This document shows, piece after piece, positions 26,720-35,674 of a stretch of DNA of 61,713 nt. The position numbers and the translations under genes were made by a program. Origin of the DNA: Clostridium sp. UBA4108 (GTDB taxonomy: Bacteria; Bacillota; Clostridia; Clostridiales; Clostridiaceae). The stretch is from NCBI GenBank assembly GCA_002381695.1, contig DFXM01000012.1:65362-127074 (forward strand), in the 5' to 3' direction. Every line of letters begins with the position of its first letter. The stretch's first letter is position 1. The notes beneath the pieces are model-generated. The model was not told the DNA's origin and ran no database searches. It worked only from the letters and a program-made list of their open reading frames with translations.

Positions 26720-28150
26720 ATGAACATGTACATTTTTCAAAATGCACTAAAAAATATAGTGCGAAATCGTGGCAGAAATATTTTGATGGGTATTATTATT
26801 TTTGCCATAATTGTTACAACAGTGGTTGCATTGATTATTAACAACACTGCCAGTGGAATTATTGATGATTATAAGACTCGTTTTGGCTCGGAGGTTACAA
26901 TTACTCCAAATATGGAAAAAATGAAACAGGAGGCGCAAACCCAAATGGGTGGTGGCAAAACTACTGTTAGAATGCAGCGTCCACCCATATCACCTGAGCA
27001 ATATGTTGCCTTCGGCGATTCAGAATACATTTTAAACAGCGTCTATACGGCGGCTGTGGGTGTTAAAGGCGAAGATGTCACCCCAATGGATGCAGACGCT
27101 GCCACAGGTGAAAATACAATGATGAGATCAGGAGGGACAAGCAACTTCCAACCGGAAATGCGTCTTTACGGAAACTTTTGGGATGATTTTAATGATGGAA
27201 ATCGTGAAATTGCAGAGGGCAGGCTGGTGGAAAATAAAGATGAGTGTGTTATAAGCACCGACCTTGCCGAGCTTAATGGTATTTCAGTTGGAGATATCAT
27301 TACTTTAGACGGTATGCTGAGTGACGAAGAGGACAACACCTATAATATTACGTACGCATTGACTGTTGTAGGTACTTTTCATGATACAACAGAAGAATAT
27401 TCTACCTCAATGTTCAAAAATTCTTATATGAACAGACGCAATGAAATCTTAGCTGATTTTGATACGGTTTTAGCTCCAATGGAGTCAGGACAGAGAGGTA
27501 TTGAGATCACTGCTAACTATTATTTGAAAAACCCGGATATGCTTGCAGATTTCAAAAATCAGGTATATGCAAAGGGGTTAAACGAAGTATATGATGTTAC
27601 AACAGATGAAGCAAGCTATCATAAGATTGTGGGCCCGGTTGAAGGCTTAAAGAGCATTTCTGTTACCTTTATGGTTATTGTTTTAATTCTTGGTGGTATC
27701 ATTCTTGCACTTCTTTCTTCAATTTCCATTCGTGAAAGGAAATATGAGGTTGGTGTTCTAAGAGCCATGGGTATGAAAAAAGGAAAAGTAGCTTTGGGAC
27801 TTTGGACGGAAATACTTATTATAACCTGTGTATGCCTAGTTATTGGAATAAGCTCAGGCACACTTGCCGCACAACCTGTAGCCAATGCTCTGCTTAATAA
27901 TCAAATTGCAGCGGCAGAGGAAGTAGAAGCTAAAGCAAGTACAGGAGGCCCTAAAATGATCATAGTAGGTGGAAAAGCGGCGGGAAGTACAAATGTAGAG
28001 CCACTTGATAATATGGACGTTTCTCTTGGATTTGATACAATAGCGGAAATTATCGCCATCTCATTACTTCTTGCTTCGGTCTCCGGAATTGTTTCCATAG
28101 GTAAAATCACAAAATACGAACCTATTAAAATACTCATGGAAAGGAATTAG
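26720..28150 (+). CDS. MacB/FtsX-type ABC transporter permease
   Basis: A 476-residue permease with one N-terminal membrane helix (about residues 20-43), a large extracytoplasmic domain (about 45-305) and three C-terminal helices with the FtsX motif SSISIRERKYEVGVLRAMGMKKG before the third. This is the topology of mechanotransmission (MacB-type) transporters, which handle peptides, lipoproteins or antibiotics rather than moving substrate through the membrane. AAAGGAGAG precedes the ATG. The ATPase gene follows within 9 bases. Codon use here is somewhat richer in GC than in nearby genes. Confidence 0.9.
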   Translation: MNMYIFQNALKNIVRNRGRNILMGIIIFAIIVTTVVALIINNTASGIIDDYKTRFGSEVTITPNMEKMKQEAQTQMGGGKTTVRMQRPPISPEQYVAFGDSEYILNSVYTAAVGVKGEDVTPMDADAATGENTMMRSGGTSNFQPEMRLYGNFWDDFNDGNREIAEGRLVENKDECVISTDLAELNGISVGDIITLDGMLSDEEDNTYNITYALTVVGTFHDTTEEYSTSMFKNSYMNRRNEILADFDTVLAPMESGQRGIEITANYYLKNPDMLADFKNQVYAKGLNEVYDVTTDEASYHKIVGPVEGLKSISVTFMVIVLILGGIILALLSSISIRERKYEVGVLRAMGMKKGKVALGLWTEILIITCVCLVIGISSGTLAAQPVANALLNNQIAAAEEVEAKASTGGPKMIIVGGKAAGSTNVEPLDNMDVSLGFDTIAEIIAISLLLASVSGIVSIGKITKYEPIKILMERN

Positions 28151-28159
28151 GTGAGGTAT

Positions 28160-28828
28160 ATGAGCATATTGATATTAAAAAATGTAACCTATAAATATGA
28201 AAGTGCAAAAAAAATAGTTTTAAATGCTGTGAGTGCAGAATTTGAAGCAGGAAGAGTTTACACAATTGTAGGAAGATCCGGCTCAGGAAAATCTACCCTG
28301 CTGTCCCTTATGTCAGGTCTTGATGTCTGCACAGGGGGCGAGATATTGTATGACCAGAGGGATCTGAAAAACATTGACCGCGACAAATACAGGGCAAAGG
28401 ACATTGGTGTTGTGTTCCAAAGTTTTAATCTTTTAACAAATGCAACCGCCGTGGAGAACATTGTCCTGTCCATGAATATTAGCGGTAGCGCTGAAAAGGA
28501 TAGAAAGACTTTTGCATATATGCTCTTGGAGAAGGTAGGTATTGACAGAGAAACCGCAGATCGTAAAATACTAAGGCTTTCGGGTGGAGAGCAGCAGCGT
28601 GTGGGCATTGCAAGAGCCTTATCCCATAGTCCCGATATTATCATAGCGGATGAACCCACAGGTAACTTGGATAAAGATACTGAAACGGAAATCCTCAAAA
28701 TTTTTACTGCCCTTGCTCATGAGGAGAATAAATGTGTTATTATCGTTACCCATTCCAAAAAGGTCACTTCTGTTGCAGATGTAGTTTTGGGTATCAGCGA
28801 GGGTAAACTAATGCAGGTTAAGCAATAA
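28160..28828 (+). CDS. ABC transporter ATPase (MacB/LolD type)
   Basis: ATPase partner of the preceding permease, about 222 residues, the standard length for LolD/MacB-type subunits. Motifs: Walker A GRSGSGKST near residue 36, signature LSGGEQQRVGIARAL near 137, Walker B IIIADEPTGNLD near 160 and the H-loop HSKKV. The ATG at 28160 is preferred because AGGTGAGG lies just before it; a GTG at 28151 is an alternative. Co-transcribed with the permease under the two-component system. Confidence 0.92.
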   Translation: MSILILKNVTYKYESAKKIVLNAVSAEFEAGRVYTIVGRSGSGKSTLLSLMSGLDVCTGGEILYDQRDLKNIDRDKYRAKDIGVVFQSFNLLTNATAVENIVLSMNISGSAEKDRKTFAYMLLEKVGIDRETADRKILRLSGGEQQRVGIARALSHSPDIIIADEPTGNLDKDTETEILKIFTALAHEENKCVIIVTHSKKVTSVADVVLGISEGKLMQVKQ

Positions 28829-29020
28829 GTAAGAAATTTGATAAAACAATAATTTAGATAAAAATAATTAGATAAAAAGATACAATGGGAAATTTGATTC
28901 GCATAATTTGATATTTAATAAACCTATTTTAAGACTTACGATGACATTATGACATTTAATCTTTATTTCACTCCTGTACACTTTCATGTATGGAACATAA
29001 TAAAAAGGAGAAAAATTAAA

Positions 29021-29788
29021 ATGAGAAAAGGAAAATTGCATTATAAAGCAACTTTTATAAAAATAGTAAGTCTTTTATTATTAATTACTGCATTCATTAT
29101 TTTTTGGAAAGTAATCAAGAATCAATATGATGTTAAAGCCACTGGAAATAAGGGAAATAAAACGATTATTAATTATGAAGACAATACTTCTAAAGTGAAC
29201 CAATATTTAGCAGTTCCATTGATTATGCAAGAACCAGAGCTAATGCGAGGATGTGAGGTAACCAGTCTTGCGATGCTTTTACAATATATGAATATAGATG
29301 TGGATAAAATGGAACTTTCGGAAATGATAAAATATGTTCCATTTAGAGATGAAAAGGACCAAAATGGAAATATGCACGAAGGTTTTGTTGGTGATATGGA
29401 AACATTCGACAATCCTGGTCTAGGGGTTTATGTGGAGCCAATCATTGAATTAGCACAAAAATATGTTTCACACCAAAGAATTATAAATCTCACGGGAAAA
29501 AGTATGAGAGATTTATATGATCAAATTGATCAAGGTCATCCAGTTTGGGTGATAAACAACGTAAATTTTCAAGTACTATCTTCTAATCAATTTAAAACTT
29601 GGAATACAAAAATTGGCGAGATGGAAGTTACCTATCAACAACATAGTGTGGTTATTACAGGCTATGATGATGACTTTGTCTATATTAATGATCCACTCTA
29701 TCCAGAAGTCAATCGAAAAGTGAATTCTACAGATTTTGAAAGTTCATGGAAGCAAATGGGTTCCCAAGCAATGACGATTAAAGAATAA
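29021..29788 (+). CDS. Membrane-anchored C39-like cysteine peptidase
   Basis: A 255-residue protein with an N-terminal membrane anchor (about residues 13-31) and an external papain-like C39_2 domain. The catalytic Cys lies in MRGCEVTSLAMLLQ near residue 78, the His in HSVVITGYDDD near 210 and the Asp in INDPLYP. Similar proteins are cell-surface peptidases of unknown substrate in clostridia and bacilli. The ATG at 29021 has AAAAGGAG before it; the longer frame from 28949 would place a polar stretch ahead of the anchor. It stands alone between the transporter operon and a terminator. Confidence 0.85.
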   Translation: MRKGKLHYKATFIKIVSLLLLITAFIIFWKVIKNQYDVKATGNKGNKTIINYEDNTSKVNQYLAVPLIMQEPELMRGCEVTSLAMLLQYMNIDVDKMELSEMIKYVPFRDEKDQNGNMHEGFVGDMETFDNPGLGVYVEPIIELAQKYVSHQRIINLTGKSMRDLYDQIDQGHPVWVINNVNFQVLSSNQFKTWNTKIGEMEVTYQQHSVVITGYDDDFVYINDPLYPEVNRKVNSTDFESSWKQMGSQAMTIKE

Positions 29789-29835
29789 TCAAGCCAATAG
29801 TTGTGGACAAAGGTAAAACAATTACAAAGGAAGAA

Positions 29836-29873
29836 TTTCTTGAACCAAAGGACGGTTCAAGAAATTTTATTTT
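29836..29873 (+). terminator. Terminator after the C39-like peptidase gene
   Basis: TTTCTTGAACC pairs with GGTTCAAGAAA around a 7-base loop, followed by TTTTATTTT. Confidence 0.85.
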
Positions 29874-29930
29874 AGACCTATTTTTGTTTATTAAGACTGA
29901 ATATTCTGTTAAGATTAAATTGTGAATAAT

Positions 29931-29959
29931 TTGACATGTAAATTTTGTCTTTATATAGA
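29931..29959 (+). promoter_or_regulatory. Sigma-A promoter of the sigma-54 activator gene
   Basis: TTGACA at 29931, 17-base spacer, TATAGA at 29954. It lies about 75 bases upstream of the activator's start codon. Confidence 0.6.
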
Positions 29960-30035
29960 AGATAATAATGAAACTACATAATGCAATAGGCTGTTATTTT
30001 CAGCATCTATGTTACTTAGGTTAAGGGGTGAAAAC

Positions 30036-31967
30036 ATGGGTAATTATATGGAATTTATTATGAAAGCTTGGCGTGAGTTTGTGGAATATGATAAAGTCAA
30101 TGAAGAAATTAAAAAGGATATAAGAGATTCATGGATAAGATGTAAAGAATACGGTGTAGATTATATGGATGGAAGAGGTGTGGAAGAATATAAAATTCCT
30201 GTAGAAATTAAAATAAAAGAGAATGTGGAGTTAATTTCAGTGGCACATTCTATAATGGAGAATTTATACAACACAATATCAGGTTCAGGTTTTGCTTTAT
30301 TCCTTGCAGATAAAGATGGATATATACTAGATGTTATTGGTGATGAGAATATTTTAGAGAAAGCTAGTGCTTTAAGATTTACAAAGGGAGCCTTGTGGTC
30401 AGAAAAAGCTGTAGGAACTAATGCTATAGGAACTTGCCTACACTTAGACAAACCAATACAAACTATAGGAGCTGAGCATTATGGAATACACCAGCATGCT
30501 TGGACATGCTCCTCAGCACCTATTCATGATAGTGATGGGAAAATATTAGGATGTATAAATATGTCTGGTATATGTAAAGATGCTCATCTACATACCTTAG
30601 GAATAGTTACTGCAGCAGCTGAATCCATAAAGAAACAATTAGAACTTATACTATCCTATAATTTACTAAATATAACCTTTGACTCCATTGGAGAGGGTAT
30701 GATAGTTATAGATGAAAAATTTAATATTAAGAGAGTAAATCATAGAGCAGAAGATATTTTAGGTATAGATCAAAGAGAAATATTTAAAATAGATATAAAG
30801 AAAGCCTTAGGGAATTTAAATTTTAATTACATTATAGAAAATTATGAGGAAAGTTATAATAATATTGAATGTGATTTTCATATAAAAAATAAGAGAATAA
30901 AATGTATATTAAATGTGGTACCCATGAATACCAACAATAGGCTTATGGGGGTAGTTATAACTTTTAGGGAAAGTAAATCCGTACATAAATTTGTAAATAA
31001 AGTAGTAGGTTATAAGGCCACCTATAGGTTTAAAGATATTGTAACTAGCAACGAAAAAATGATAAACATGATAAATTTCGCAAAGAAGGCTGCAAGAAGT
31101 GATTGCAATATATTAATAGAAGGGGCTAGTGGCACAGGGAAAGAGTTAGTAGCTCAAGCTATACATAATTACAGTGAAAGAAGTAATGGGCCTTTTGTAG
31201 CTGTAAATTGTGCTTCAATTCCTAGAGAGCTAATGGAGAGTGAACTTTTTGGTTATGATAAAGGAGCTTTTACTGGAGCAGCTAAAGAAGGACATCCTGG
31301 GAAATTTGAACTAGCTGATGGAGGGACTATTTTTTTAGATGAATTAGGAGAACTTCCTTTAGATATGCAATCTAAACTATTGAGAGTTTTAGATAACAAT
31401 ACAATTGTTAGAGTTGGTGGAAATTACGAGAAGAAATTAGATGTGAGAATAATAGGTGCAACAAACAAAAAGTTAAAAGAGGAAATAAGTAGAAAAACCT
31501 TTAGAGAAGATCTATATTATAGATTAAATGTAATGAATATAAGAACAATTCCTTTAAAGGAAAGAAAGGAAGATATAGAGGTACTAGTAAAATATTTTAT
31601 CAATAAGCTCAATATAAAAAATAAGGATAAATATAAGCGGATAAAAAGTGATTACATAAATAAACTTAAAAAACATGATTGGCCTGGAAATGTAAGAGAA
31701 CTTAGAAATGCTATAGAACGAGATTATTACTCTAGTGAAAATGACATAATCTACATGCAGTCTTCAGAAAATCCGCGAATAATAGAAGATAATTTTAGCA
31801 ATGAGAAAGCAAATGATTTAGAGAAGATAGTAACTATAGATATTTTAGAAAAAGAAAGCATAATAAAAGCTATTGATCTTTGCGGCGGGAACATGGTAAA
31901 ATCTGCAGAAATGCTTGGGATAAGTAGAGCTACCATCTATAGAAAAATAAAAAAATATAATATATAA
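30036..31967 (+). CDS. Sigma-54-dependent activator (AcoR/DhaR-like)
   Basis: A 643-residue enhancer-binding protein. The N-terminal region (about 40-190) resembles a GAF sensor with KGALWSEKAVGTNAIGT, typical of acetoin/glycerol-type activators. A PAS-like segment follows (about 205-310), then the AAA+ domain with Walker A GASGTGKE near 363, the sigma-54 contact loop GAFTGA near 410 and Walker B GGTIFLDELGELP. A Fis-type helix-turn-helix ends the protein (VKSAEMLGISRATIYRKI). ATG 30036 follows AAGGGGTG. The nearest downstream gene, a butanediol dehydrogenase, has a -24/-12 promoter and is the probable target. A small ketone or diol could be the ligand. Confidence 0.92.
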   Translation: MGNYMEFIMKAWREFVEYDKVNEEIKKDIRDSWIRCKEYGVDYMDGRGVEEYKIPVEIKIKENVELISVAHSIMENLYNTISGSGFALFLADKDGYILDVIGDENILEKASALRFTKGALWSEKAVGTNAIGTCLHLDKPIQTIGAEHYGIHQHAWTCSSAPIHDSDGKILGCINMSGICKDAHLHTLGIVTAAAESIKKQLELILSYNLLNITFDSIGEGMIVIDEKFNIKRVNHRAEDILGIDQREIFKIDIKKALGNLNFNYIIENYEESYNNIECDFHIKNKRIKCILNVVPMNTNNRLMGVVITFRESKSVHKFVNKVVGYKATYRFKDIVTSNEKMINMINFAKKAARSDCNILIEGASGTGKELVAQAIHNYSERSNGPFVAVNCASIPRELMESELFGYDKGAFTGAAKEGHPGKFELADGGTIFLDELGELPLDMQSKLLRVLDNNTIVRVGGNYEKKLDVRIIGATNKKLKEEISRKTFREDLYYRLNVMNIRTIPLKERKEDIEVLVKYFINKLNIKNKDKYKRIKSDYINKLKKHDWPGNVRELRNAIERDYYSSENDIIYMQSSENPRIIEDNFSNEKANDLEKIVTIDILEKESIIKAIDLCGGNMVKSAEMLGISRATIYRKIKKYNI

Positions 31968-32116
31968 GTTGCAATTAAATTTACATTATGAATATAGGCT
32001 TTGTTATGGGTTATGAAGGAAATGATTATAAATTTGATATATGGGAAATTTTTTGATTTGTTATGTGAAGTTTATATAGGGCGGTTTGTTTTTTAATTAT
32101 CAATAAATAGTATAAT

Positions 32117-32198
32117 ATGTGTATCAAAATGAGAAAATAATATAGACAATCTCAAAATGAGTCACTAAAATGTGTATCGTTTTGAGATTTTTTATTTT
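32117..32198 (+). promoter_or_regulatory. Terminator hairpin and possible upstream activating sites
   Basis: AATCTCAAAA (32148) pairs with TTTTGAGATT (32180) and is followed by a T-run, so it can end the activator transcript. The same stretch holds a direct repeat, ATGTGTATCAAAATGAG (32117) and ATGTGTATCGTTTTGAG (32170), whose halves are related by symmetry. Lying 160-240 bases before the sigma-54 promoter, these are well placed as activator-binding sites. The rest of the 457-base gap is AT-rich with no gene seen. Confidence 0.5.
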
Positions 32199-32345
32199 AA
32201 GAATTGTTTCTTGCATTAAATCGAACATAATTAAAATTTAATTATAGAGGTGATTATTATAGAAATATGGCACAATATAGCCATTTGTAGCAAGGAAAAT
32301 AAAAAGAATTAAATAATATTTAAAAAAGTACCACAGGTTAATTTA

Positions 32346-32363
32346 TTGGTATAATAATTGCTT
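32346..32363 (+). promoter_or_regulatory. Sigma-54 (-24/-12) promoter
   Basis: TTGGTATAATAATTGCTTT has GG at 32348-32349 and GC at 32360-32361, the strict 10-base separation of RpoN promoters, and an exact TTGC -12 element. It lies about 65 bases before the butanediol dehydrogenase start codon and downstream of a sigma-54 activator gene. Confidence 0.75.
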
Positions 32364-32424
32364 TATAGATATGTGAGAATATTCACAATATACTTAATTA
32401 TTATTTTTAGGAGGTACTTTTATT

Positions 32425-33504
32425 ATGAAAGCAGCGCTATGGTATGATAAAGAGGATATTAGAGTTGAAGAGGTAGAGGAGCCAAAGGTTACTAAAGGAA
32501 ATGTGAAAATTAAAGTTAAATGGTGTGGAATATGTGGTTCAGATTTACATGAATATTTAGGAGGACCTATTTTTATACCAGTTGGACAACCACATCCCTT
32601 AAGTGGCAATGTGGCACCAGTAGTTTTAGGTCATGAGTTTTCAGGAGATGTTGTAGAAGTTGGAGAAGGTGTAACTAATTTTAAAATTGGAGATAGGGTT
32701 ACTGTAGAACCTATAGTAGCTTGTGGAGAATGTCCAGCCTGCAGAGAAGGTAAATATAATCTTTGTTCTTCCCTAGGATTTCATGGACTTTGTGGTAGCG
32801 GTGGAGGACTTGCAGAATATACGGTATTTCCAGAAGAATATATACATAAAATACCAGATAGTATGTCCTATGAACAGGCAGCATTAATAGAGCCAATGGC
32901 TGTAGCACTTCATTCTATTAGAATTTCTAATTTTAAAACAGGAGATACTGCAATTGTACTTGGTTCAGGACCAATAGGGCTTGCCACTATTGAATGTTTA
33001 AAAACAGCAGGAGCAAAGTTAGTAGTAGTATTACAAAGAAAATCAATAAGACAGGAATATGCAAAGAGGGCAGGAGCAGACGTTGTTCTTGATCCAAATG
33101 AAGTTGATATAGCTAAGGAAGTTAAGAAGCTTACTGGTGGAACTGGTGTAGATGTAGCCTTTGAAACCACAGGAGCAAAGGTAGGTTTTGATGTAGGATT
33201 AGATAGTTTAAAATATGAAGGAACTATGGTAGTAACAAGTATTTGGGAAGAGGATGTAAGCTTTAATCCTAATGCCTTAGTGTTTTCTGAAAAGAAAATA
33301 GTAGGAACCTTAGCTTATAGACACGAATTTCCAGCTACAATTGCACAAATGAAGGATGGAAGAATTAAGGCAGAGGGATATATAACTAAAAAAATAGTTC
33401 TTGATGATATAGTAGAAGAAGGTTTTGGAGCTCTGACAGGCCCTGAAAAGAAAAAGCATGTAAAAATTCTTGTAACTCCAGATAAATCCCTTTTAAGTGA
33501 ATAA
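32425..33504 (+). CDS. 2,3-Butanediol dehydrogenase (Zn-dependent MDR family)
   Basis: A 359-residue medium-chain dehydrogenase, cytoplasmic, predicted to interconvert acetoin and 2,3-butanediol with NAD(P)H. Catalytic-zinc ligands are in KWCGICGSDLHEY (Cys near 37) and GHEFSGD (His/Glu near 69); the structural-zinc cysteines are in CGECPACREGKYNLC. The nucleotide fold has VLGSGPIGLATIE. Family features such as GGPIFIP in the N-terminal third favour butanediol dehydrogenase over threonine or sorbitol dehydrogenase. AGGAGG is a few bases upstream of the ATG. Expression is probably sigma-54-dependent and linked to the upstream activator, fitting control by a fermentation product. Confidence 0.88.
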   Translation: MKAALWYDKEDIRVEEVEEPKVTKGNVKIKVKWCGICGSDLHEYLGGPIFIPVGQPHPLSGNVAPVVLGHEFSGDVVEVGEGVTNFKIGDRVTVEPIVACGECPACREGKYNLCSSLGFHGLCGSGGGLAEYTVFPEEYIHKIPDSMSYEQAALIEPMAVALHSIRISNFKTGDTAIVLGSGPIGLATIECLKTAGAKLVVVLQRKSIRQEYAKRAGADVVLDPNEVDIAKEVKKLTGGTGVDVAFETTGAKVGFDVGLDSLKYEGTMVVTSIWEEDVSFNPNALVFSEKKIVGTLAYRHEFPATIAQMKDGRIKAEGYITKKIVLDDIVEEGFGALTGPEKKKHVKILVTPDKSLLSE

Positions 33505-33515
33505 AAAATTTTCAT

Positions 33516-33545
33516 AGGAGAAACTGGAAACAGTTTCTCCTTATT
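33516..33545 (+). terminator. Terminator after butanediol dehydrogenase
   Basis: AGGAGAAACTG and CAGTTTCTCCT form an 11-bp stem with a GAAA tetraloop, followed by TATTTAT. Confidence 0.85.
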
Positions 33546-33557
33546 TATAATATACTA

Positions 33558-33720
33558 CTAGCACTCTAGTCTATTCTTTTTCCTCATAGTGACTAATAGA
33601 AAGGTTACGGAAATCATTAATATAAAAGTAGTTATTATTCCACCTCTAATCCATACTTCCCGCATTATACCAAATACAAAACCACCTACTATTGTGTGTA
33701 ATTCTGATTGACTACAGAAC
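33558..33720 (-). pseudogene. C-terminal remnant of a membrane transporter
   Basis: On the minus strand an open frame without any start reads into a hydrophobic segment, GGIITTFILMISVTFLLV, and then a short basic tail, MRKKNRLEC, before a stop. The preceding residues include VGGFVFGIMREVWIR. This looks like the last helix and tail of a multi-helix transporter, possibly MFS. The remainder of the gene is absent; the HD-domain gene occupies the place where it should continue. Confidence 0.4.
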
Positions 33721-33786
33721 GTATGTTTGATAAACTTTATTTATACATATTATACAAAAAATACTATAATAAGAGGGGGAGTTTTC

Positions 33787-34359
33787 TTGAATTCAGAAGA
33801 ATTAATACAGTCTATTTCAAATATTGTAGAGGAGCAAAGTAAGAAAGAAACCAATGTATTTGGATATGAAGGATGGATTTATCATGTTACCACTGTAGTT
33901 AAATATGCAAAATTGTTGGCGGAAAAATTAGGAGCAGATAAAGAAATAGTTGAAATAGCAGCTTTGTTGCATGATTATGCAAGTGTAAAAGATTCATCAA
34001 TGTATAAAGAACATCATATATACGGGGCAATTGAAGCAGAAAAGATTTTAAAAGGTTTCAATTATCCAGAAGAAAGAATAAATAAAGTTAAAGACTGTAT
34101 TATCCAGCATAGGGGAAGCGTACCACTTGAAAGAACTACTAAAGAATCAATATGTATTGCAAGTGCTGATGCCATGGCTCATATAGATCAAGTACCATCT
34201 CTATTACATCTTGTATACTATAAAAGGAAAATGGAGGTAAGTGAGGGTGCTAATTGGGTAAGGGAAAAGATTGAAAGAAGCTGGAATAAACTATGTCCTG
34301 AAGCCAAAGAAATTATAAGAGACAAATATGAAAGCGCTAAAATTGTGCTTAAAAGTTAA
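33787..34359 (+). CDS. HD-domain phosphohydrolase
   Basis: A 190-residue protein of the HD superfamily. The metal-binding pattern is visible: His in YHVTTVVKYA, the HD pair in AALLHDYAS, His residues in KEHHIYGA and the later IQHRG. Similar short HD proteins act as nucleotidases or phosphodiesterases; the substrate is unknown. Translation most likely starts at TTG 33787, since GAGGGGGA lies 7 bases upstream and the longer frame begins with an unlikely hydrophobic leader. It precedes a Ham1-GNAT fusion gene by 126 bases. Confidence 0.8.
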   Translation: MNSEELIQSISNIVEEQSKKETNVFGYEGWIYHVTTVVKYAKLLAEKLGADKEIVEIAALLHDYASVKDSSMYKEHHIYGAIEAEKILKGFNYPEERINKVKDCIIQHRGSVPLERTTKESICIASADAMAHIDQVPSLLHLVYYKRKMEVSEGANWVREKIERSWNKLCPEAKEIIRDKYESAKIVLKS

Positions 34360-34485
34360 TTTAAAGTGATATAGAGGTATATATAATATTTGTAAAATGC
34401 CGAGTAAGGAAGACTCATAGGTTTTCCTTGAAAATACAATGTCGTAAATACTAGGTTTAAAGCTAGGGAGGAAGGGATTTATTTT

Positions 34486-35673
34486 ATGAACTTAATATAT
34501 GGAACATATAATCCATCTAAGCTTGAAAGTATGATAAAAATGCTAGATGGACTTAATATTTCTATTGCTAGTCTTGAAACTCTTGATATGGACTTAAAAA
34601 AGGCTGAAGAAACTGGTAAGGATCCATTAGCAAATGCAACACAAAAGGCTATATTTTATTTTAAACAAATTAAAAAGCCTATATTTTCTTGCGATTCTGG
34701 GTTATATTTTGAAGGTGTTGATGAAAGTGATCAACCAGGGGTATTGATAAAAAGAATTCATGGAAATAATTTGACTTATAGAGAAATGCTCAATTATTAT
34801 AGCAATTTAGCAGGAAGATATGGAGGGCGATTAACCGCCTATTATAAGAATGCCATATGTCTAGTAATAGATGAGAATAATATTTATAAGTATGATGGTG
34901 AAGATATATGTTCTGAAAAGTTTTATATTGTAGACAAGCCACATGTGAAATATAGAGAGGGTTTTCCCTTAGATTCCATATCTGTAGAGATAGAAAGCAT
35001 GAAATATTATTATGATTTAGAGGGTAGCAAAAGTGAAAGTTTAGGTTTTATTGATGGATTTAGAAACTTTTTTATTAGAAGCCTAAAGAATTATTTAAAT
35101 ATTAATTCATCTGACAAATCAATATGCTTGGAAACTGAGAGATTGAGATTACGTGACCATAAAATGGAGGATTTAGACACGCATCATAGATTATTTTCAG
35201 ATAAAGAATCCATGCATTATTTAGAGGATATAATGACAAATTCAATAGAAGAGTCTAGAGAGAATTTACTAGCTGCTATTGATGATATAAATAATCCAAA
35301 GAGAACAAAATATTTTTTGAGAATGGAAGATAGGAATACCAAGGAGCATATTGGAGAAATAGGGTATACAGTAACAGATTTTACCCCTGTAGGTAAGCTA
35401 GTACATTTAGGATATTTTACTTATCCTAAATATTGGAATAAGGGGTATACCACAGAGGCTTTGAAGGAAATAATGAGATTTGCTTTTGAGGACAATGAGG
35501 TTTTTAGAATTACAACTGGTTGCATAAAAGAAAATATTGGCTCAGAGCGAGTGATGGAAAAGTGTGGAATGCTAAAGGAAGCTGAATACAAAATGATGGA
35601 ATGGCATGACGGAAGGATGAAAGACAGAGTTTCTTATAGAATATTAAAAGATGAATGGAGAACTAATTTATAA
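34486..35673 (+). CDS. Ham1-like nucleoside-triphosphatase fused to a GNAT acetyltransferase
   Basis: A two-domain protein of 395 residues. Residues 1-200 resemble the Ham1/RdgB inosine/xanthosine triphosphate pyrophosphatase family: YGTYNPSKLESM at the N-terminus (usual T-x-N-x-x-K), FSCDSGLYFEG near 65 and QPGV. Residues 212-390 are a RimJ-type GNAT domain: LETERLRLRD, then YWNKGYTTEALKEIM, ENIGSERVMEKCGM. Ham1 enzymes are normally about 200 residues and stand alone, so the fusion is unusual. The Ham1 part is divergent and its activity uncertain. GGGAGGAAGG precedes the ATG. The stop is next to the start of an HXXEE gene. Confidence 0.8.
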   Translation: MNLIYGTYNPSKLESMIKMLDGLNISIASLETLDMDLKKAEETGKDPLANATQKAIFYFKQIKKPIFSCDSGLYFEGVDESDQPGVLIKRIHGNNLTYREMLNYYSNLAGRYGGRLTAYYKNAICLVIDENNIYKYDGEDICSEKFYIVDKPHVKYREGFPLDSISVEIESMKYYYDLEGSKSESLGFIDGFRNFFIRSLKNYLNINSSDKSICLETERLRLRDHKMEDLDTHHRLFSDKESMHYLEDIMTNSIEESRENLLAAIDDINNPKRTKYFLRMEDRNTKEHIGEIGYTVTDFTPVGKLVHLGYFTYPKYWNKGYTTEALKEIMRFAFEDNEVFRITTGCIKENIGSERVMEKCGMLKEAEYKMMEWHDGRMKDRVSYRILKDEWRTNL

Positions 35674-35674
35674 A

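Noticed and set aside
32266..32280. TATGGCACAATATAGCC as a sigma-54 promoter
   Set aside because: TGGCAC is a good -24 element, but the nearest TAGC falls one base too close, and RpoN promoters require fixed spacing. The site at 32346 fits exactly.
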